From Phytophthora colocasiae (Eukaryota > Oomycota > Peronosporomycetes > Peronosporales > Peronosporaceae), in assembly GCA_018806915.1 (NCBI GenBank), contig JAGKQI010000094.1, positions 744,001 to 808,000 of the forward strand: DNA of 64,000 nucleotides, written 5' to 3'. The position numbers and the translations under genes were made by a program. Below the pieces are notes generated by a model that ran no database searches, had not been told where the DNA came from, and saw only the letters and a program-made list of their open reading frames with translations. The first letter of the stretch is position 1. Each line of letters begins with the position of its first letter. Of this stretch, positions 21,759-33,205 are shown in pieces.

Positions 21759-22614
21759 CGGGTTGGATTGGGGAGACGACGGCGGACGGCGAACCTAAGG
21801 ACAGCGAACCTAAGGACGATGAGGAGAACGAGTCGACCATGAAGCGCGTGGTTGAAGGACGGCACCAGCACAGTGCAGACGTGGAGGTCCAACGGGACTA
21901 GGAACGACGAATGAGCATCGAGCGCAGCGCGCTGCTGAGCTGTTGATTGGGCGTTGATGCCTGCGGAGGGATTGCTCGACGGAGGCCGTGTAGCGGAAGT
22001 GGTACAACGCGAGGTACGCGCAGTGAGAGCGGCTGCACGGAGGAGCGGTTTTGATGGGCAGTTTGGAATTCGCCACCGAGGGCGCAGAGTTCGGAATTTG
22101 CCACGACGGGCAAAGGACGATTGAGGAATCGAGGAGAAGGGCGCAGAGACCCTTAGACGTGGACGTGGGGCTGTGAGTCTTCAGCGACTTTGAGAAGAAG
22201 GGCGCTTTCTGACGGTGGAGCGGGAACGAGGAACTGGCGGACGACGACCGGGCTGGAGTGGCGCTGGACGTTGTTGGCGGGCTGGAACCTGGGGAACGAC
22301 TTGGAGCGGAAGCGAGGAACTGGCGGACGACAACCGGGCTGGAATGGCGCTGGGCGTTGTTGGCGGGCTGGAACCTGGTGGACGACCTGCCGGACGAACC
22401 GTAGGAGACTCAGCAGTTGAGGTAGACGTGTATTGAGAGGTTAATAAATAGGATCGACCGTACCGCGTTACGGGAGATCCGGCGCAGTACCAAGTGGGTG
22501 CTGTTGGCCAGTGGACGAGTTGAGAAACAAGTAAACGCCTGTTCGTCGCCCTAGGACGGCAGCGGGCTATACGACACGCCCAACTAGCCGGGCGAGATAA
22601 GAGGCTACGCTACA
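21754..22614 (+). repeat. 3' LTR of gypsy element A
   Basis: 861 bp, same structure and internal 86-bp duplication as the 5' LTR, differing at about four positions, including one extra G near its start that the right-arm LTR fragment lacks. Confidence 0.92.
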
Positions 22615-23010
22615 GCATGTTAGAAAGCAAAAATATGTTTAAAAAAAATTCGAATGTGTGTCGAAAAAAAGGAAGGGTATAATTCTACCGGTAGGTTTTG
22701 GACGTTAGCAAAAATGTTCGGCATCGATCTTTTTGGATGGTGCGTTTTGCTGACAGGCATTGTGGATTGAGGAATGCGTCGAATAATCATACTGGGTTTG
22801 CAGGTTGTGCACCTGATGACTGTCATTTTCAGTTTTCAAAAAGAAGAAATGGACAAGAAACTCGAGGAAAAGGCTCAGTTGGAGTAAGATAACTTCTTCC
22901 ACCGGTGCGAGGGACCAAATCGGGTGTGAGACGCAATCTGATTGGCCAAAACTGTAGCCATCTAAAATAGTGCACTCATTTATAGTCCCATTTATCAGTG
23001 AAAGGGTGGC
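22615..23010. other. AT-rich spacer, no gene seen
   Basis: The sequence right after the 3' LTR continues the pre-insertion site downstream of L1. It contains A/T runs and nothing codes convincingly. Confidence 0.6.
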
Positions 23011-23026
23011 ACTCCTTTTGAGTTCG

Positions 23027-23080
23027 ACTAGACTTTTGAGGCAGAGTGGACTTTTGAGGCAGACTGGACTTTTGAGGCTG
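23027..23080 (+). repeat. 18-bp repeat array, left, 3 units
   Basis: Three adjacent 18-bp units with core GGACTTTTGAGGC; a partial unit may precede them at 23011-23026. Confidence 0.85.
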
Positions 23081-23107
23081 TACCTCCACTACAGAGTAAG
23101 ATTATGC

Positions 23108-23124
23108 TTCATTTTCCAAATTTC
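23108..23124 (+). promoter_or_regulatory. Oomycete-type core promoter of the Crypton recombinase
   Basis: CTTCATTTTCCAAATTT matches initiator plus flanking element and lies 22-38 bp before the ATG at 23146. Confidence 0.55.
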
Positions 23125-23145
23125 ATTGCTTGTGCGCATGCCGAC

Positions 23146-24945
23146 ATGGATCTCCCAGAAAACAGCCCGCTATACAGCGCTGCGCTCACCGCAGCTAAAT
23201 TTGCGGATCAGCGGCTGGAGCCTCGGACGCGGACGGACTACAACAGTAGCCTTCGCCGCTTTGCAGAATTTTGCCAAATTCAAGGATACCCAAACCCACT
23301 CAAGGAGCGCTTCGTTCAGCTACCTGGTGTGATCGCTGCATATATCAATCAGCTTGCGACAACCAACAAGTGCCAGTGGCCAGCTGAAAAGCTTCGCGCT
23401 GCTATCAGTTGGCATTACACTAAGCCCGAGATGCTTGCAGATGGTCATCCACACGATCGCTGGGTTGTTGATATTGCGTCGGATGGAACCCGAATTACAA
23501 GGGGCAACCCTGCCAGGTCAGCAGCAATCACGCAAATGCTTTCCGGTCTCAGCAAGGCAAAAAAGCGCGAGCGCACCCCCAAATGAGCTTCATCTATGTC
23601 GCTGTCGATGTTGTCTCGGATGATGTCGTTTCTTGAAGCGGATTCTATGTTCAACGAAACGATGCGCACATGGTTTTCGGCTGTTTGTTCACTCGCGTTC
23701 TGCGGGATGTGTCGAATCAACGAAGTTTTACTGATGAAGAAAGGTGATATTCAGTTTGGACTTCGTCGACGATCGCGTAAGAGCAATACTTCAATTAAAT
23801 TTGGTTGTTTTACGATCCGCGATCGCAAGACTGATCATGACCCACTAGCCAGCCGCACGTACTCATTGCACTACCTTCCAAAAAAAGAGCCGCTGAGGCA
23901 TTGACGTATCGAGAGATGGTTCACATATGCTGCTACTCGCCTACATCACAAATGGAGAGATGATGACTATGCATTCCCTTCGTTGGCGAAAATCCCGCGA
24001 AGTACCAAAAAGCGGCGCACATGCTCCAAAAACGTTGGTTCCGGTGAAGGACCGTTTACTAAAGTTGGCATTAAGTGGGGATCACCGATGTCTGATACAA
24101 ATTTCACGCAGGTTCTAAACATTGTAGCCGGTGCCTGTGGAATCTGTAAGAGTGTGTTAGGAGACGACATATGATTTACGTCGCGCTGTTTTCGGCGTGG
24201 TGGTGCTCAACATCGCTTCATGTTTGCTCCGGAGAAGAGACGATGGTCGCTGAAATTGGTTAAGTGGTGGGCTGGGTGGTCCCTTGCGAGAAACGAGACA
24301 GTGATTAAGTACTTTCTGGATGACGTTCTGGACCGTGAAGAAAATCAGCTTGGTGACTCCACTAGCACCGGATGCAGTGTCATGCTCCGATAACGCGTTG
24401 ATAGGCTTCCAAGATATTTCCTATGACTCGTTTAACGCTGGTGCTGAAGCTAGAACTGTATCTAGAAATGAGGAAATTACGATGCAATCCTCTGTTTTGG
24501 ATGATTTAAAAAGCTCTCTGCTGGAAGGTATACGAGACATGGTCACGGAAATTGCAGCTAGTCAAACGGTCTCACTGGATGGACAACCTTCCGAATGTTC
24601 TGAGACTGCCGCTGGTGAAGAAGACAACACCCATTTGATGTCTGAATGACTGGATGCGAAGTCATGGAGAGACTACATAGATCAGTACTGGAATGCTAAC
24701 CCCTCTCTCCATCAGTACCGAGCAGGCGTGGCTATGCTTCCACATGAGCGAAAACGGCACAGGTCGCGGTTGTCAAGGATGAAAATCATTGCGGAATTTT
24801 TGTCCGAGACAACTATAACGACGACAAGGACCGGTTTGAGACTGCGTTTAGCAGTCAAATCAACGGCGAGTTAACAGTGAACAAGATACTTTGCGCGATA
24901 CGAATGCTGAAAAGGTCACCAGTAGATGACATTGTAATGTTGTAA
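23146..24945 (+). pseudogene. Crypton-type tyrosine recombinase, with stops and frameshifts
   Basis: N-terminal SAM-like part LEPRTRTDYNSSLRRFAEFC; first catalytic Arg in CGMCRINEVLLMKKGDI; second block FTSRCFRRGGAQHR, where the His of H..R has become Arg; then KWWAGWS and a likely nucleophile Tyr in VIKYFLDDV. After it comes a Gly/Ser/Glu-rich linker and a helical C-terminal region (SWRDYIDQYWNANPSLHQYR, ERKRHRSRLSRMKII) that resembles the GCR1_C-type DNA-binding domain of some Cryptons. Lesions: frameshift near 23590, TGA at 23902 and 24172 (both could be CGA before), further shifts after 24640. Such enzymes cut and insert circular elements; this copy is inactive. Confidence 0.8.
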
Positions 24946-24955
24946 AAAAATAAAT

Positions 24956-25137
24956 CTGCCTCAAAAGTCCACTCCTCCTCAAAAGTCTAGTCCTCCTCAA
25001 AACTCCAATCTGCCTCAAAACTCCAATCTGCCTCAAAAGTCCAATCTGCCTCAAAATTCCAGTCTGCCTCAAAAGTCCAGTCTGCCTCAAAAGTTTAGTC
25101 CTCCTCAAAAGTCTAGTGTCTGCCTCAGAAGTCCAGT
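24956..25137 (-). repeat. 18-bp repeat array, right, about 10 units, inverted
   Basis: Ten units of CTGCCTCAAAAGTCCAGT-like sequence with small substitutions (CCTCCTC and CTGCCTC variants); unit 9 has two extra bases. Inverted relative to the left array. On the minus strand the units read as a Leu-Leu-Arg-Gln-Thr-Gly repeat, as does the left array on the plus strand. Confidence 0.85.
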
Positions 25138-25144
25138 TGTGACA

Positions 25145-25727
25145 AACGAGATGAGATGTATGTAACATACATGTATTTACCAGATTACCTTGGTTTCGTG
25201 CTAAAACTAATTGTCTCCTGGTTGGTAATCTTCGTCCGACGAATGATCCGGCTCGCTGTCGAAATCACTGTCGCGGAAGTCGTCGTCAAAGCTGTTTACT
25301 GATCTGGCCGATGGTGTCGTCGCGGGCAACGTCATCATAGGTAAAGATGGTGCATCTTGGGGAGCCTGATCACTGTAAAACAAATTGTCCACGGGAAAGG
25401 GGTATTTGCTGTCCGGACACTTGAAGTCAGACGAGCTGGTCAACTTGAAGTATCGCTCATTGTACGCACGCAAACACTTGAGACCACATGTGTGAGCAAT
25501 GAGAGCCTTCCTTGATGATCTCGCCACAATTGGTGTCACGTTTCCTTTCACGCTCTCTTGCATACTCATCTTCCATTTTCTTGCAAATCATACATCTTGG
25601 AGGCGCCGGAACGTGATTGACCACCAAAACTTCGTCGTCGCCAAGTTCAAGTACTATCTCTTTACGACAGAGGGGACACCTACTATCGTGCTTGAGATAT
25701 GTCGTAACACAGCCGCGGTGACTCTTG
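25145..25727 (-). pseudogene. RING-like Cys-rich protein, 5'-truncated and frameshifted
   Basis: Minus-strand frame carries the second half of a RING-type zinc finger (HRGCVTTYLKHDSRCPLCRK), then CMICKKMEDEYARER; after a frameshift near 25555 it continues to an acidic, Ser-rich C-terminus ending DEDYQPGDN (stop at 25207). The N-terminal half of the zinc finger is missing because gypsy copy B1 abuts at about 25728. It may be a host ubiquitin-ligase-like gene or transposon cargo. Confidence 0.5.
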
Positions 25728-25749
25728 TGTCGAGCTTGGACACGCGTCG

Positions 25750-26656
25750 TTGAGGACTGCTGCCCCCAGCGAGAAGGTTTCTCGCTGTAAGCTGCAAGAT
25801 GACAAGCCAAACCTTGTCATCCTGAACTTGATGTCGAAGAGAGTGAACTCTCTTCGTGCCCTAGTGGACTCGGGCGCGTCGAACAAACGACAGGGAACTC
25901 TTCAAAGGCTTGACTTCGAAGAGGCCGACACGCCACGCAGCGTGTTGGAGGTGCGGCTGGCAACAGGTGCCACCGTGAGGGCTGAGAAGCGCGTAGTCCG
26001 TGTGCGCTTCTCTTACAAACGAAGGACGTTTGTGGAAGACCTTATCGTCTTGGATCTAGACGATAAGTTCGACTTGGTATTAGGCATGCCGTGGCTTGCA
26101 CGGCATGACCCGATGATCAACTGGGAGAAGCGTACGCTCGTACGCTTCAACAACACATGCGCGACAGAGAGCGATGGCCCTGTCAGTGCTGCACATGCAC
26201 CGGCCGGTGCATGTGATTCCCCAGTTGAGGCAGCAGCGTCCGCCGCTGCCTCCGATCGCTGCCGGCGACCGCCAGCGACTCAGGGAGTCGTTGGGAGAAA
26301 ATGTGTGTCGACTCAGAAAGAAGGGTCGCGGTCACATGAGTGATGGTCAGGTGAATGTGAATCACCTGACGCATAAACATCTGAATGATGTTTGTCACAT
26401 GAGTGATGGTCAGGTGAATGCGATTCACCTGAGAGAAGGTAAAATACCGGTATTACCGGTATCCTTGGAGGTAGTTCAAGCCCCCAAGGGTCGCGCCGAC
26501 GACGTCGCGTCAACTCTGGGAGTTGACGAAGCAAATAATATTCGGGGAACCGAAAGGCGTGCGTCAGCTCTGGGAGCTGACGCCACTGGCGCGTCGCTGC
26601 TAGTTCTGGGAACTAGCGATCGTGCATCAGCTCCGGAGCTGATGATGCGTGTATAG
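25750..26656 (+). pseudogene. Gypsy B1 protease region
   Basis: Aspartic protease: RALVDSGASN at the active site, LVLGMPWLARHDPMINW at the second conserved block. Against B2 about ten bases are missing right after DSGASN, exactly one arm of a local hairpin, so the frame here differs. A later frame change near 26300 leads into a Ser/Ala-rich region built on hairpin-forming repeats. Confidence 0.8.
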
Positions 26657-26720
26657 GCGAACGTTCGCTGCTAGTTCCGGGAACTAGCGATCGTGCGTCA
26701 GCTCTGGGAGCTGACGATAC

Positions 26721-28890
26721 GTGTACAAGCGAACACTCGCTAGCGCAGGAAGCAGCGAGAGCACGTCGACTCCGGGAGTCGACGATGCGGTTGCTTCATC
26801 CGTAGTAGCGGGTGAAGTTGCTCCATCCGTAGGAGCGGAAGGAGGCGCAGCGGTTCAGGGAACCGACTGCGCGGCAGGAGGTACTGGCGGTTGCAAACGC
26901 CCAGCACCCGAAGAACCTGCGTGCTCACGTGCAGCGGTGCTGCACGCGATGAGCGGCACACAAGCAGTGCTTGGATGTGCGAGTCAGCGGATGGAATCCG
27001 CTGACGATTGCGATAAAGTCCCGTTCAAGGTGGGATGCCTTGGACGTGGAGCGCCTGGAGCTGAGCTCCATGGCAGACCTTCGCGGCGCAAGCTCAGGGA
27101 GCTTTGCGAGTCCCAGTCCGTGACTGAGGAGGGTGTATCTGCAGGGCAGACACCGAGTGTCGAGACGTTGAACGTCTTGACACGTACTGGTACTGGGTTA
27201 CAGTACCAGAGGATGCGGTTGGAGAATCCGCCGACGTGTGCGTCGGCGTTGACCGCACTTCCAACGATGAGTAGGAAGAGCTTCGCGCGAGACTTGTACG
27301 ATGGACGTATCGAACAAATTTGCATTCGCTCGGATATCGAGAGAGTGGATCGCGAAGCCGAAGAGCTGAAGCAGCTCGTCTTCGATGGCATCACTGAGGG
27401 TGATGACTCCCTCAGTGCGAAGACTAAGAAGCAGCGCTTCGAAGAGCATAGTTGGGACTCGGTGAGGTCGAGTCCCTACTACGAGGTTCTGCGGGAGTAC
27501 AAGGATGTACTCCCGGACGAGATTCCTTCGGAGCTTCCGAAGGATAAGGGCGTACAGCACGAGATTGATCTCGTGCCAGGCACGAAGTACTGTGTTACAC
27601 GGCAGTGGCCACTGTTGCGTGAACAAGTGACGACTTCTTTGAAAGTCGTCGCCTTGCAGGTCAAGTGCGGGAATCAAAGTCCCCGCACAGTGCCCCAACG
27701 TTCTGTGTGAAAAAGCCACAGGGCGGCTGGCGCATCGTTCATGCGTACAACAAGTTGAACGATGCGACGATACCGGCGCAGAACGCCGATACCGCGAAAA
27801 AGATGTTATCATCGATTCGATGGCCTTGAGCACTATCTTCAGTGCTCTAGATCTGCGTGATGGATTCTATCAGATCCTCATGCGTAAGAGGGACATCCCT
27901 CTCACAGCAGTAAGCACTCCAAGCGGTATGCTTTGGGAGTGGCTCGTCATGCTACAGGGACTTAAGAACGCCCCTGCGATGTTCAATAGATGCGTGACAC
28001 ATCTATTGCGCTCGATGCGCGACTTCGCACCGAGCTACTTCGACGACGTGTTCAGCCACAGCTGTGAACGGAAAGGCGGACATTGAAATGCACAAGGTGC
28101 ATCTTCGGAAGCTGCTAGAGCTTATGAGGAAACATAAGCTCTATGCGAACCTGAAGAAGTATATCTTCGGGGCGAGCGAGATACCCGTGCTGGGGTGTCT
28201 CGTGGGGAAAGACGGCGTGCGCCCTGACCCTGAGAGGTCAGAGTGATCAATGAATGGCCCACGCCATCCAATGTGAAGGAACTGAGGCAGTTCTCTTGGC
28301 TTGCCACGTACTTGTGCAAGTACGTGGACAACTATGCGGGCAAGATTCGCCCATTGTCACAGCTTCTTAAGAAAGAAGCTGAGTGGATTTGGACGACCGA
28401 GTGCGAGGAGGCATTCGGTGCAGTCAAGCAGGGCTTGACTGAAGCGCCGATCTTGGCCGTGGCGGACCAAGATCGTCCATTCCACGTAGTGTGCGATGCA
28501 TCCGACTTTGCAATCGGATGTGCATTGATGCAACACGATCACGAAGGGCGTGATCGTGTAGTCTACTATCAATCGCGTCAGCTGAAGCCAGCTGAGCGTA
28601 ACTATCCCGTACATGACAAGTAGCTCCTTGCCATGAAGTTTGCACTCGCAAAGTTCCGAGTGTATCTACTTGGGAGTAGACCGTTCGTGGTATATACAGA
28701 CCACGCATCATTGCGGACGGCGGTTAAGTCGCCGCACATCTCGCAACGTATGGCGAGATGGTTGTCCTTCTTCGCGGAGTACAACTTCCGGGTAGAGTAT
28801 AAACCCGGAAGACTCAATGTAGTGGCCGACGCGTTATCACGTCGACCTTTTTTGTTAGTTTCTTTTGGGCATTTTTTCATTCAGCTTTAG
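26721..28890 (+). pseudogene. Gypsy B1 reverse transcriptase and RNase H, multiply broken
   Basis: An RT lead-in ends with YKDVLPDEIPSELP and the start of the palm; after a frame change the RT continues with KKPQGGWRIVHAYNKLN, FSALDLRDGFYQI, LQGLKNAPAMFNR and catalytic SYFDDVF. Frameshifts follow near 28060 and 28245, then RNase H (PFHVVCDASDFAIG) with an in-frame TAG at 28621, then YTDHASLRTA and VVADALSRRP. The post-YFDD shift, the shift near 28245 and the TAG are all shared with B2. Confidence 0.85.
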
Positions 28891-28959
28891 CACCAACTCC
28901 TGAAATTGGATCATTAACCTGACTATGCGAAGACGGTCGACGCCAACGCAGTTGGCGTC

Positions 28960-30714
28960 GTGAGGACAAGTGTGCCGTTGTCAACGTTGATTGACGACGT
29001 GAAGAACGCGTATGCAACGGATGCAGACGCGAAGGGGCTGCTGGAGTTCCTCGCAGCACCTTCCGACGTGGCACGTCGGAAGCTAACCCCTCATCTTCGA
29101 GCTCGTGTACACCGCTATCGTGTACACGAAGGCCTACTGTTGTACAGTGCAGTAGACGACAATGCGGATCGCATTGTCGTTCCGAATGATCATGACCTCC
29201 GGTTGAGGATCATGTTCGAGTATCACGATGCCCCCACGGCAGGGCATCCGGGTCGTGAGAAGACATACACTCTTCTCACGCGTGACTTCTACTGGCACCA
29301 CCAGTACAAGTGGGTGCGCAAGTACGTACGTGCTTGCGAGGTTTGTCAACGCGTGAAGCCTGCGCGGTTCTCGCAGGCTCCTCTTCAATCACTTCCGACT
29401 CCGTCGGAGTTTGGCAGTCCATGTCCATGGACTTTGTCTTCGGTCTTCCGCCTGACAACAAGCGGAGGACAGGCATCGTTGTCTTTGTGGACCGATTCAG
29501 CAAGATGGTCCATCTTGCTGCCGTCCCGACAACTGATACAGCCGCGCAGGCTGCGCGACTGTTTGTTGACATGGTGTTCAAACACCATGGCATGCCGCTC
29601 GACATTGTGTCGGACCGTGATCCACGCTTCACAGCGCGGTTCTGGCAAGAAGTGTTTACACTTCTTGGTTCACAGTTATCAATGTCGACTGCGGATCATC
29701 CGCAGACGGACGGACAGACCGAACATGTCAACCGCGTACTGGGTGACACGCTGAAGAGCTACGCTCACTCGTTCCCGCACTGGAGCGAGTGCTTGCCGAT
29801 GGCAGAGTTTGCCATCAACAACTCGGTGCATGCCTCGACAGGGCATACACCATTCTACGTGAACGCCATGAGGCATCCACGATTGCCGAGCATGCTCGGC
29901 GGGGTAGCTTCCTCCTTAAGTGGGGGAGGATCTACGGTTGCGTCCGAACAACCGCAGAATGCAACTGATAGCAGCACACTATCAGCTGCGGTGACGCGTG
30001 CGACGTCTCGTTCTAGCAGGAACGAGCGCGCGATGTCTGTGCCGGGCACAGACATGAGAGAAGATAGCGAGCAGGCAGGGCCTGCTGCTGACAAGGGCGA
30101 CAAGCTGAATGGATTCAGCTCGAGTGCGCTAGACTTTGTCCAGCGAAGACAAGCCGTCATACGGTTTGTCCAGGATGCTATCGCAGCTTCTGTCGATCGA
30201 ACGCTGATAATGTTGGTAGGGGTAACATAAATGAATTCAAAGTGGGTTCGTTAGTTTTGTTAGCTACACAAAACCTGCCTAAACATGCAGTGTCTGACTT
30301 TGGAGCAAGCAAGCTTGCTCCAAGATTCATTGGGCCGTTCAAAGTACTTGAACGGCACGGCAACGCGTACCGGCTGGACATACCGTCCAGCATGAGGCTC
30401 CACCCGACCTTCTACGTCGGACGGTTGAAGCCGTACGTGCAGCACGGACTACCTAGGGTTGGTAGTCCGACTGAGGAGTGCGAGAGGCCTGGAAGGCCTT
30501 CTCGAGACCGTCGACACGGTCGACCAACCGGTTCACTCTCGTCCCAAGACCGGACGAGAGGTTCGAGGCAGTCTGAGCTGCCTCGCAGACCTCAGCACGG
30601 AGGACACGAACCTCCTGCTTCAGAGCCGCTATCTCAGCGCTCTGTGTCTGCTCCAGCGCAGCAACTCGATCGTGCAGGGCACGATCGTCATGGTCATAGC
30701 GTTGACCATGCGGA
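28960..30714 (+). pseudogene. Gypsy B1 integrase, frameshifted
   Basis: Zinc motif (HDAPTAGHPGREKTY, CEVCQRVK) and core with SMDFVFGLP, VSDRDPRFTARFW and HPQTDGQTEHVNRV give the HHCC and DDE signature. A one-base loss against B2 near 29410 shifts the frame between zinc domain and core, and another break lies near 30225. The tail has a GPY/F-like module (LAPRFIGPFKVLERHGNAYRLD, LHPTFYVGRLK). The chromodomain is lost by the deletion next to the LTR. Confidence 0.85.
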
Positions 30715-30723
30715 GGGAGTGTT

Positions 30724-31132
30724 TGTAACGGGGTTACACGTACAAGTGGTTGTACCACTTGTAACTCTAACAGTTAGGATAACTGTTAGAGGTTGGAAAT
30801 GGGCCTCAGACCTTGGTGTGCTGTACACACCAAAGGATACATGAGCGGACCACATTATTGGGTGGTTCGTGTGCATTTGTGCACCAACCACACGTTGGCA
30901 GACCCTTTAGAAATAGATAACAAACAGTTTTAGGAGGTCCATAATTGGCTAATGCCAAATTCAATAACAGTTCTCATTTTTACGGTATTTTGCAGTTTAA
31001 TTTAGTTATATTTGATTTAATTATACTTATTTAAATAAGTATACTTAAATTAAGTCTATTCTAATTGCACGCTTCCTCATACACGTAAGCGCACGTGTAC
31101 GCCACCTAATAGGTCTAGGTAGACCCATTACA
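30724..31132 (+). repeat. LTR1 of gypsy B, shared by B1 and B2
   Basis: TGTAACG...CCATTACA, 409 bp. Against LTR2 it lacks a 52-bp stretch holding one hairpin and half of another. Carries a 12-bp perfect stem (CTCTAACAGTTA, 30765-30791). It serves as 3' LTR of B1 and 5' LTR of B2, the arrangement left by LTR-LTR recombination or tandem duplication. Confidence 0.88.
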
Positions 31133-31216
31133 CCTGGTAGCACTTTGTAGTCCGTCCCACGACCGACTGCTGTTCGTTCGTATGGAGTCATACGAACGCG
31201 GGGTAGAGAACTCCCA

Positions 31217-32166
31217 ATGGATGAGGGATCCACTGGGACCCCTCAAATGTCCGTGACGCGCACGGACTGCGCCCACCTGTCTGATCCAGAGTGGGAGGCT
31301 CTCCAAAGACTTTCACAAGTCATTGGAGAGGCAGCGGTAGCGACGATGCTTCGTACGCTATCGCCGACAGAGCAACACGGTGTTGCTCTGGGGTACATTG
31401 TTAAGGAGCAACGAGATGTTGCTGCCTCGGTGGCTTCCCCTAAGCCACGCGTGGAGTCGTTGAAACTCCACGTGAGTACCTACACGGGGAAGGAGGACGA
31501 GACCCTCCTTCGGTGGCTTGTCGAACTCGACACAGCCGTTGCGGCTCGACGTATCGTCGATCCGATGTCGAAGGTCGCGTTCGCCATGTCATGTCTTGGC
31601 GGACGTGCGAGGAGTTGGGCCTATGGGCGCCGACTCTCGGATCCTACGTGCTTCAGCACGTACGAGGTGTTCAAGGAGGAACTCAAGCTTGCGTTTGAGC
31701 CTCCGAAGAACGAGTTCAGATCGAGAGCAGAGTTTCTCGATCTGCAACAGGGCAAGGATGATATTCACACCTTTGCCCAGCGTGCCTCGATACTTGGTAT
31801 CGAACATAGTGGCCAACCCGATCGACGAGGCGACCAAGGTCGTCACGTTCATGAAGGACTAAGAGATGGTCCCGTCAAAACATATCTCTTCCGAGAGTAT
31901 CCGAATACTCTCGAGGAGGCGATCAGCCTTGCAATGCAAGAGGAGTTTAGCCGGCGTCAAGCTAAACTCCATGCGAACGCGCCGAAGCCGGCGCGTCCTG
32001 TTGTGAAGACGGGAGGTCCGGAACCTATGGACCTCTCGAGTGCTACGACTGCTGGTCAACAGCAGCGTAGATACGGCTAGGTTCGATGTTACAAGTGTAG
32101 TAACATCGGTCACTATGCACGCGAGTGCACAGCGGGCGGGCGTTCAAAAAACGCCAAGGACCAGTA
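31217..32166 (+). pseudogene. Gypsy B2 Gag with CCHC knuckle after an in-frame stop
   Basis: 287 open codons: start region, capsid-like part (LKLHVSTYTGKEDETLLRWL, FAMSCLGGRARSWAYG), then EYPNTLEEAISLAMQEEF, typical of oomycete Ty3 Gag. A TAG at 32078 stops it just before the zinc knuckle CYKCSNIGHYAREC, which is in the same frame and ends near 32166. A small frame irregularity may lie near 31800. Would form the particle and bind RNA in an intact element. Confidence 0.82.
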
Positions 32167-32300
32167 GGCGCGGGGCGTCCTACTGGTGATGCAGTCTCGC
32201 GTGTCGAGCTTGGACACGCGACGATGAGGACTGCTGCCCCCAGCGAGAAGTTTCTCGCTGTAAGCTGCAAGATGACAAGCCAAACCTTGTCATCCTGAAC

Positions 32301-33143
32301 GTGATGTCGAAGAGAGCGAACTCTCTTCGTGCCCTAGTGGACTCGGGCGCGTCGAACAACTTTGTTCGACAGGGAAGTCTTCGAAGGTTTGACTTCGAAG
32401 AGGCCGACACGCCTCGCGGCGTGTTGGAGGTGCGGTTGGCAACAGGTGCCACCGTGAGGACTGAGAAGCGCGTAGTCCGTGTGCGCTTCTCTTACAAACG
32501 AAGGATGTTTGTAGAAGATCTTATCGTCTTGGATCTAGACGATAAGTTCGACTTGGTATTAGGCATGCCGTGGCTTGCACGGCATGACCCGGTGATCAAC
32601 TGGGAGAAGCGTACGCTCGTACGCTTCAACAACACATGCGCGACAGAGAGCGATGGCCCTGTCAGTGCTGCACATGCACCGGCCGGTGCATGTGGATCCC
32701 CAGTTGAGGCAGCAGCGGCCGCCGCTGCCTCCGATCGCCGCCGGCGACCATCAACTACTCCGGGAGTCGTTGGGAGAAAATGTGTGTCGACTCAGAAATC
32801 TGAGCCGAAGGGTCGCGGTCACATGAGTGATGGTCAGGTGAATGTGAATCACCTGACGCGTAAACATCTGAATGATGTTTGTCACATGAGTGATGGTCAG
32901 GTGAATGCGATTCACCTGAGAGAAGGTAAAATACCGGTATTACCGGTATCCTTGGAGGTAGTTCAAGCCCCCAAGGGTCGCGCCGACGACGTCGCGTCAA
33001 CTCTGGGAGTTGACGAAGCAAATAATATTCGGGGAACCGAAAGGCGTGCGTCAGCTCTGGGAGCTGACGCCACTGGCGCGTCGCTGCTAGTTCTGGGAAC
33101 TAGCGATCGTGCATCAGCTCCGGAGCTGATGATGCGTGTATAG
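32301..33143 (+). CDS. Gypsy B2 protease and hairpin-encoded linker
   Basis: 280 codons. Aspartic protease with RALVDSGASNNFVRQG and LVLGMPWLARHDPVINW. The second half (from about 32750) is a low-complexity region whose DNA is a row of small palindromes: repeated MSDGQVN motifs come from a repeated hairpin unit. Intact here, where B1 has lost about ten bases after DSGASN. Confidence 0.82.
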   Translation: MMSKRANSLRALVDSGASNNFVRQGSLRRFDFEEADTPRGVLEVRLATGATVRTEKRVVRVRFSYKRRMFVEDLIVLDLDDKFDLVLGMPWLARHDPVINWEKRTLVRFNNTCATESDGPVSAAHAPAGACGSPVEAAAAAAASDRRRRPSTTPGVVGRKCVSTQKSEPKGRGHMSDGQVNVNHLTRKHLNDVCHMSDGQVNAIHLREGKIPVLPVSLEVVQAPKGRADDVASTLGVDEANNIRGTERRASALGADATGASLLVLGTSDRASAPELMMRV

Positions 33144-33205
33144 GCGAACGTTCGCTGCTAGTTCCGGGAACTAGCGATCGTGCGTCAGCTCTGGGAACGG
33201 ATGAT

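Larger units (their letters stand above)
12579..22614 (+). mobile_element. Ty3/gypsy LTR retrotransposon A
   Basis: Two LTRs of about 860 bp (TGTAGCG...GCTACA) bracket gag, protease, reverse transcriptase, RNase H and integrase in Ty3 order. GCAT stands at both ends (12575-12578 and 22615-22618), a 4-bp target duplication. I count about four differences between the LTRs, so the insertion is recent, yet the coding part carries several frameshifts and a stop. Coding sequence is GC- and Arg-rich, unlike element B. Confidence 0.93.
23011..25137 (+). mobile_element. Crypton-like tyrosine-recombinase element with inverted terminal repeat arrays
   Basis: A degenerate tyrosine recombinase gene is bracketed by arrays of one 18-bp repeat in opposite orientation: three units at 23027-23080 (consensus ACTGGACTTTTGAGGCAG) and ten at 24956-25137 in the inverted sense. 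Cryptons normally have no inverted ends, so the arrays may be recombination sites of this element or coincidental satellite. Confidence 0.65.
25728..31132 (+). mobile_element. Ty3/gypsy element B1, 5'-truncated, hairpin-rich
   Basis: Starts abruptly where copy B2 has position about 32200 (end of gag), so its 5' LTR and most of gag are missing. It holds protease, RT, RNase H and integrase and ends in an LTR that is also the 5' LTR of B2. Against B2 it lacks about 1.4 kb between the integrase tail and the LTR (chromodomain and most of the antisense ORF). The whole sequence is packed with short inverted repeats (see findings). Confidence 0.9.

Noticed and set aside
24956..25137. CRISPR-like array
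   Set aside because: Units are directly adjacent without unique spacers, and the genome is eukaryotic.
24860..25168. Protein of Leu-Leu-Arg-Gln-Thr-Gly repeats on the minus strand
   Set aside because: It is the translation of the 18-bp DNA repeats; open only because 18 is a multiple of three, and it begins and ends in unrelated sequence.
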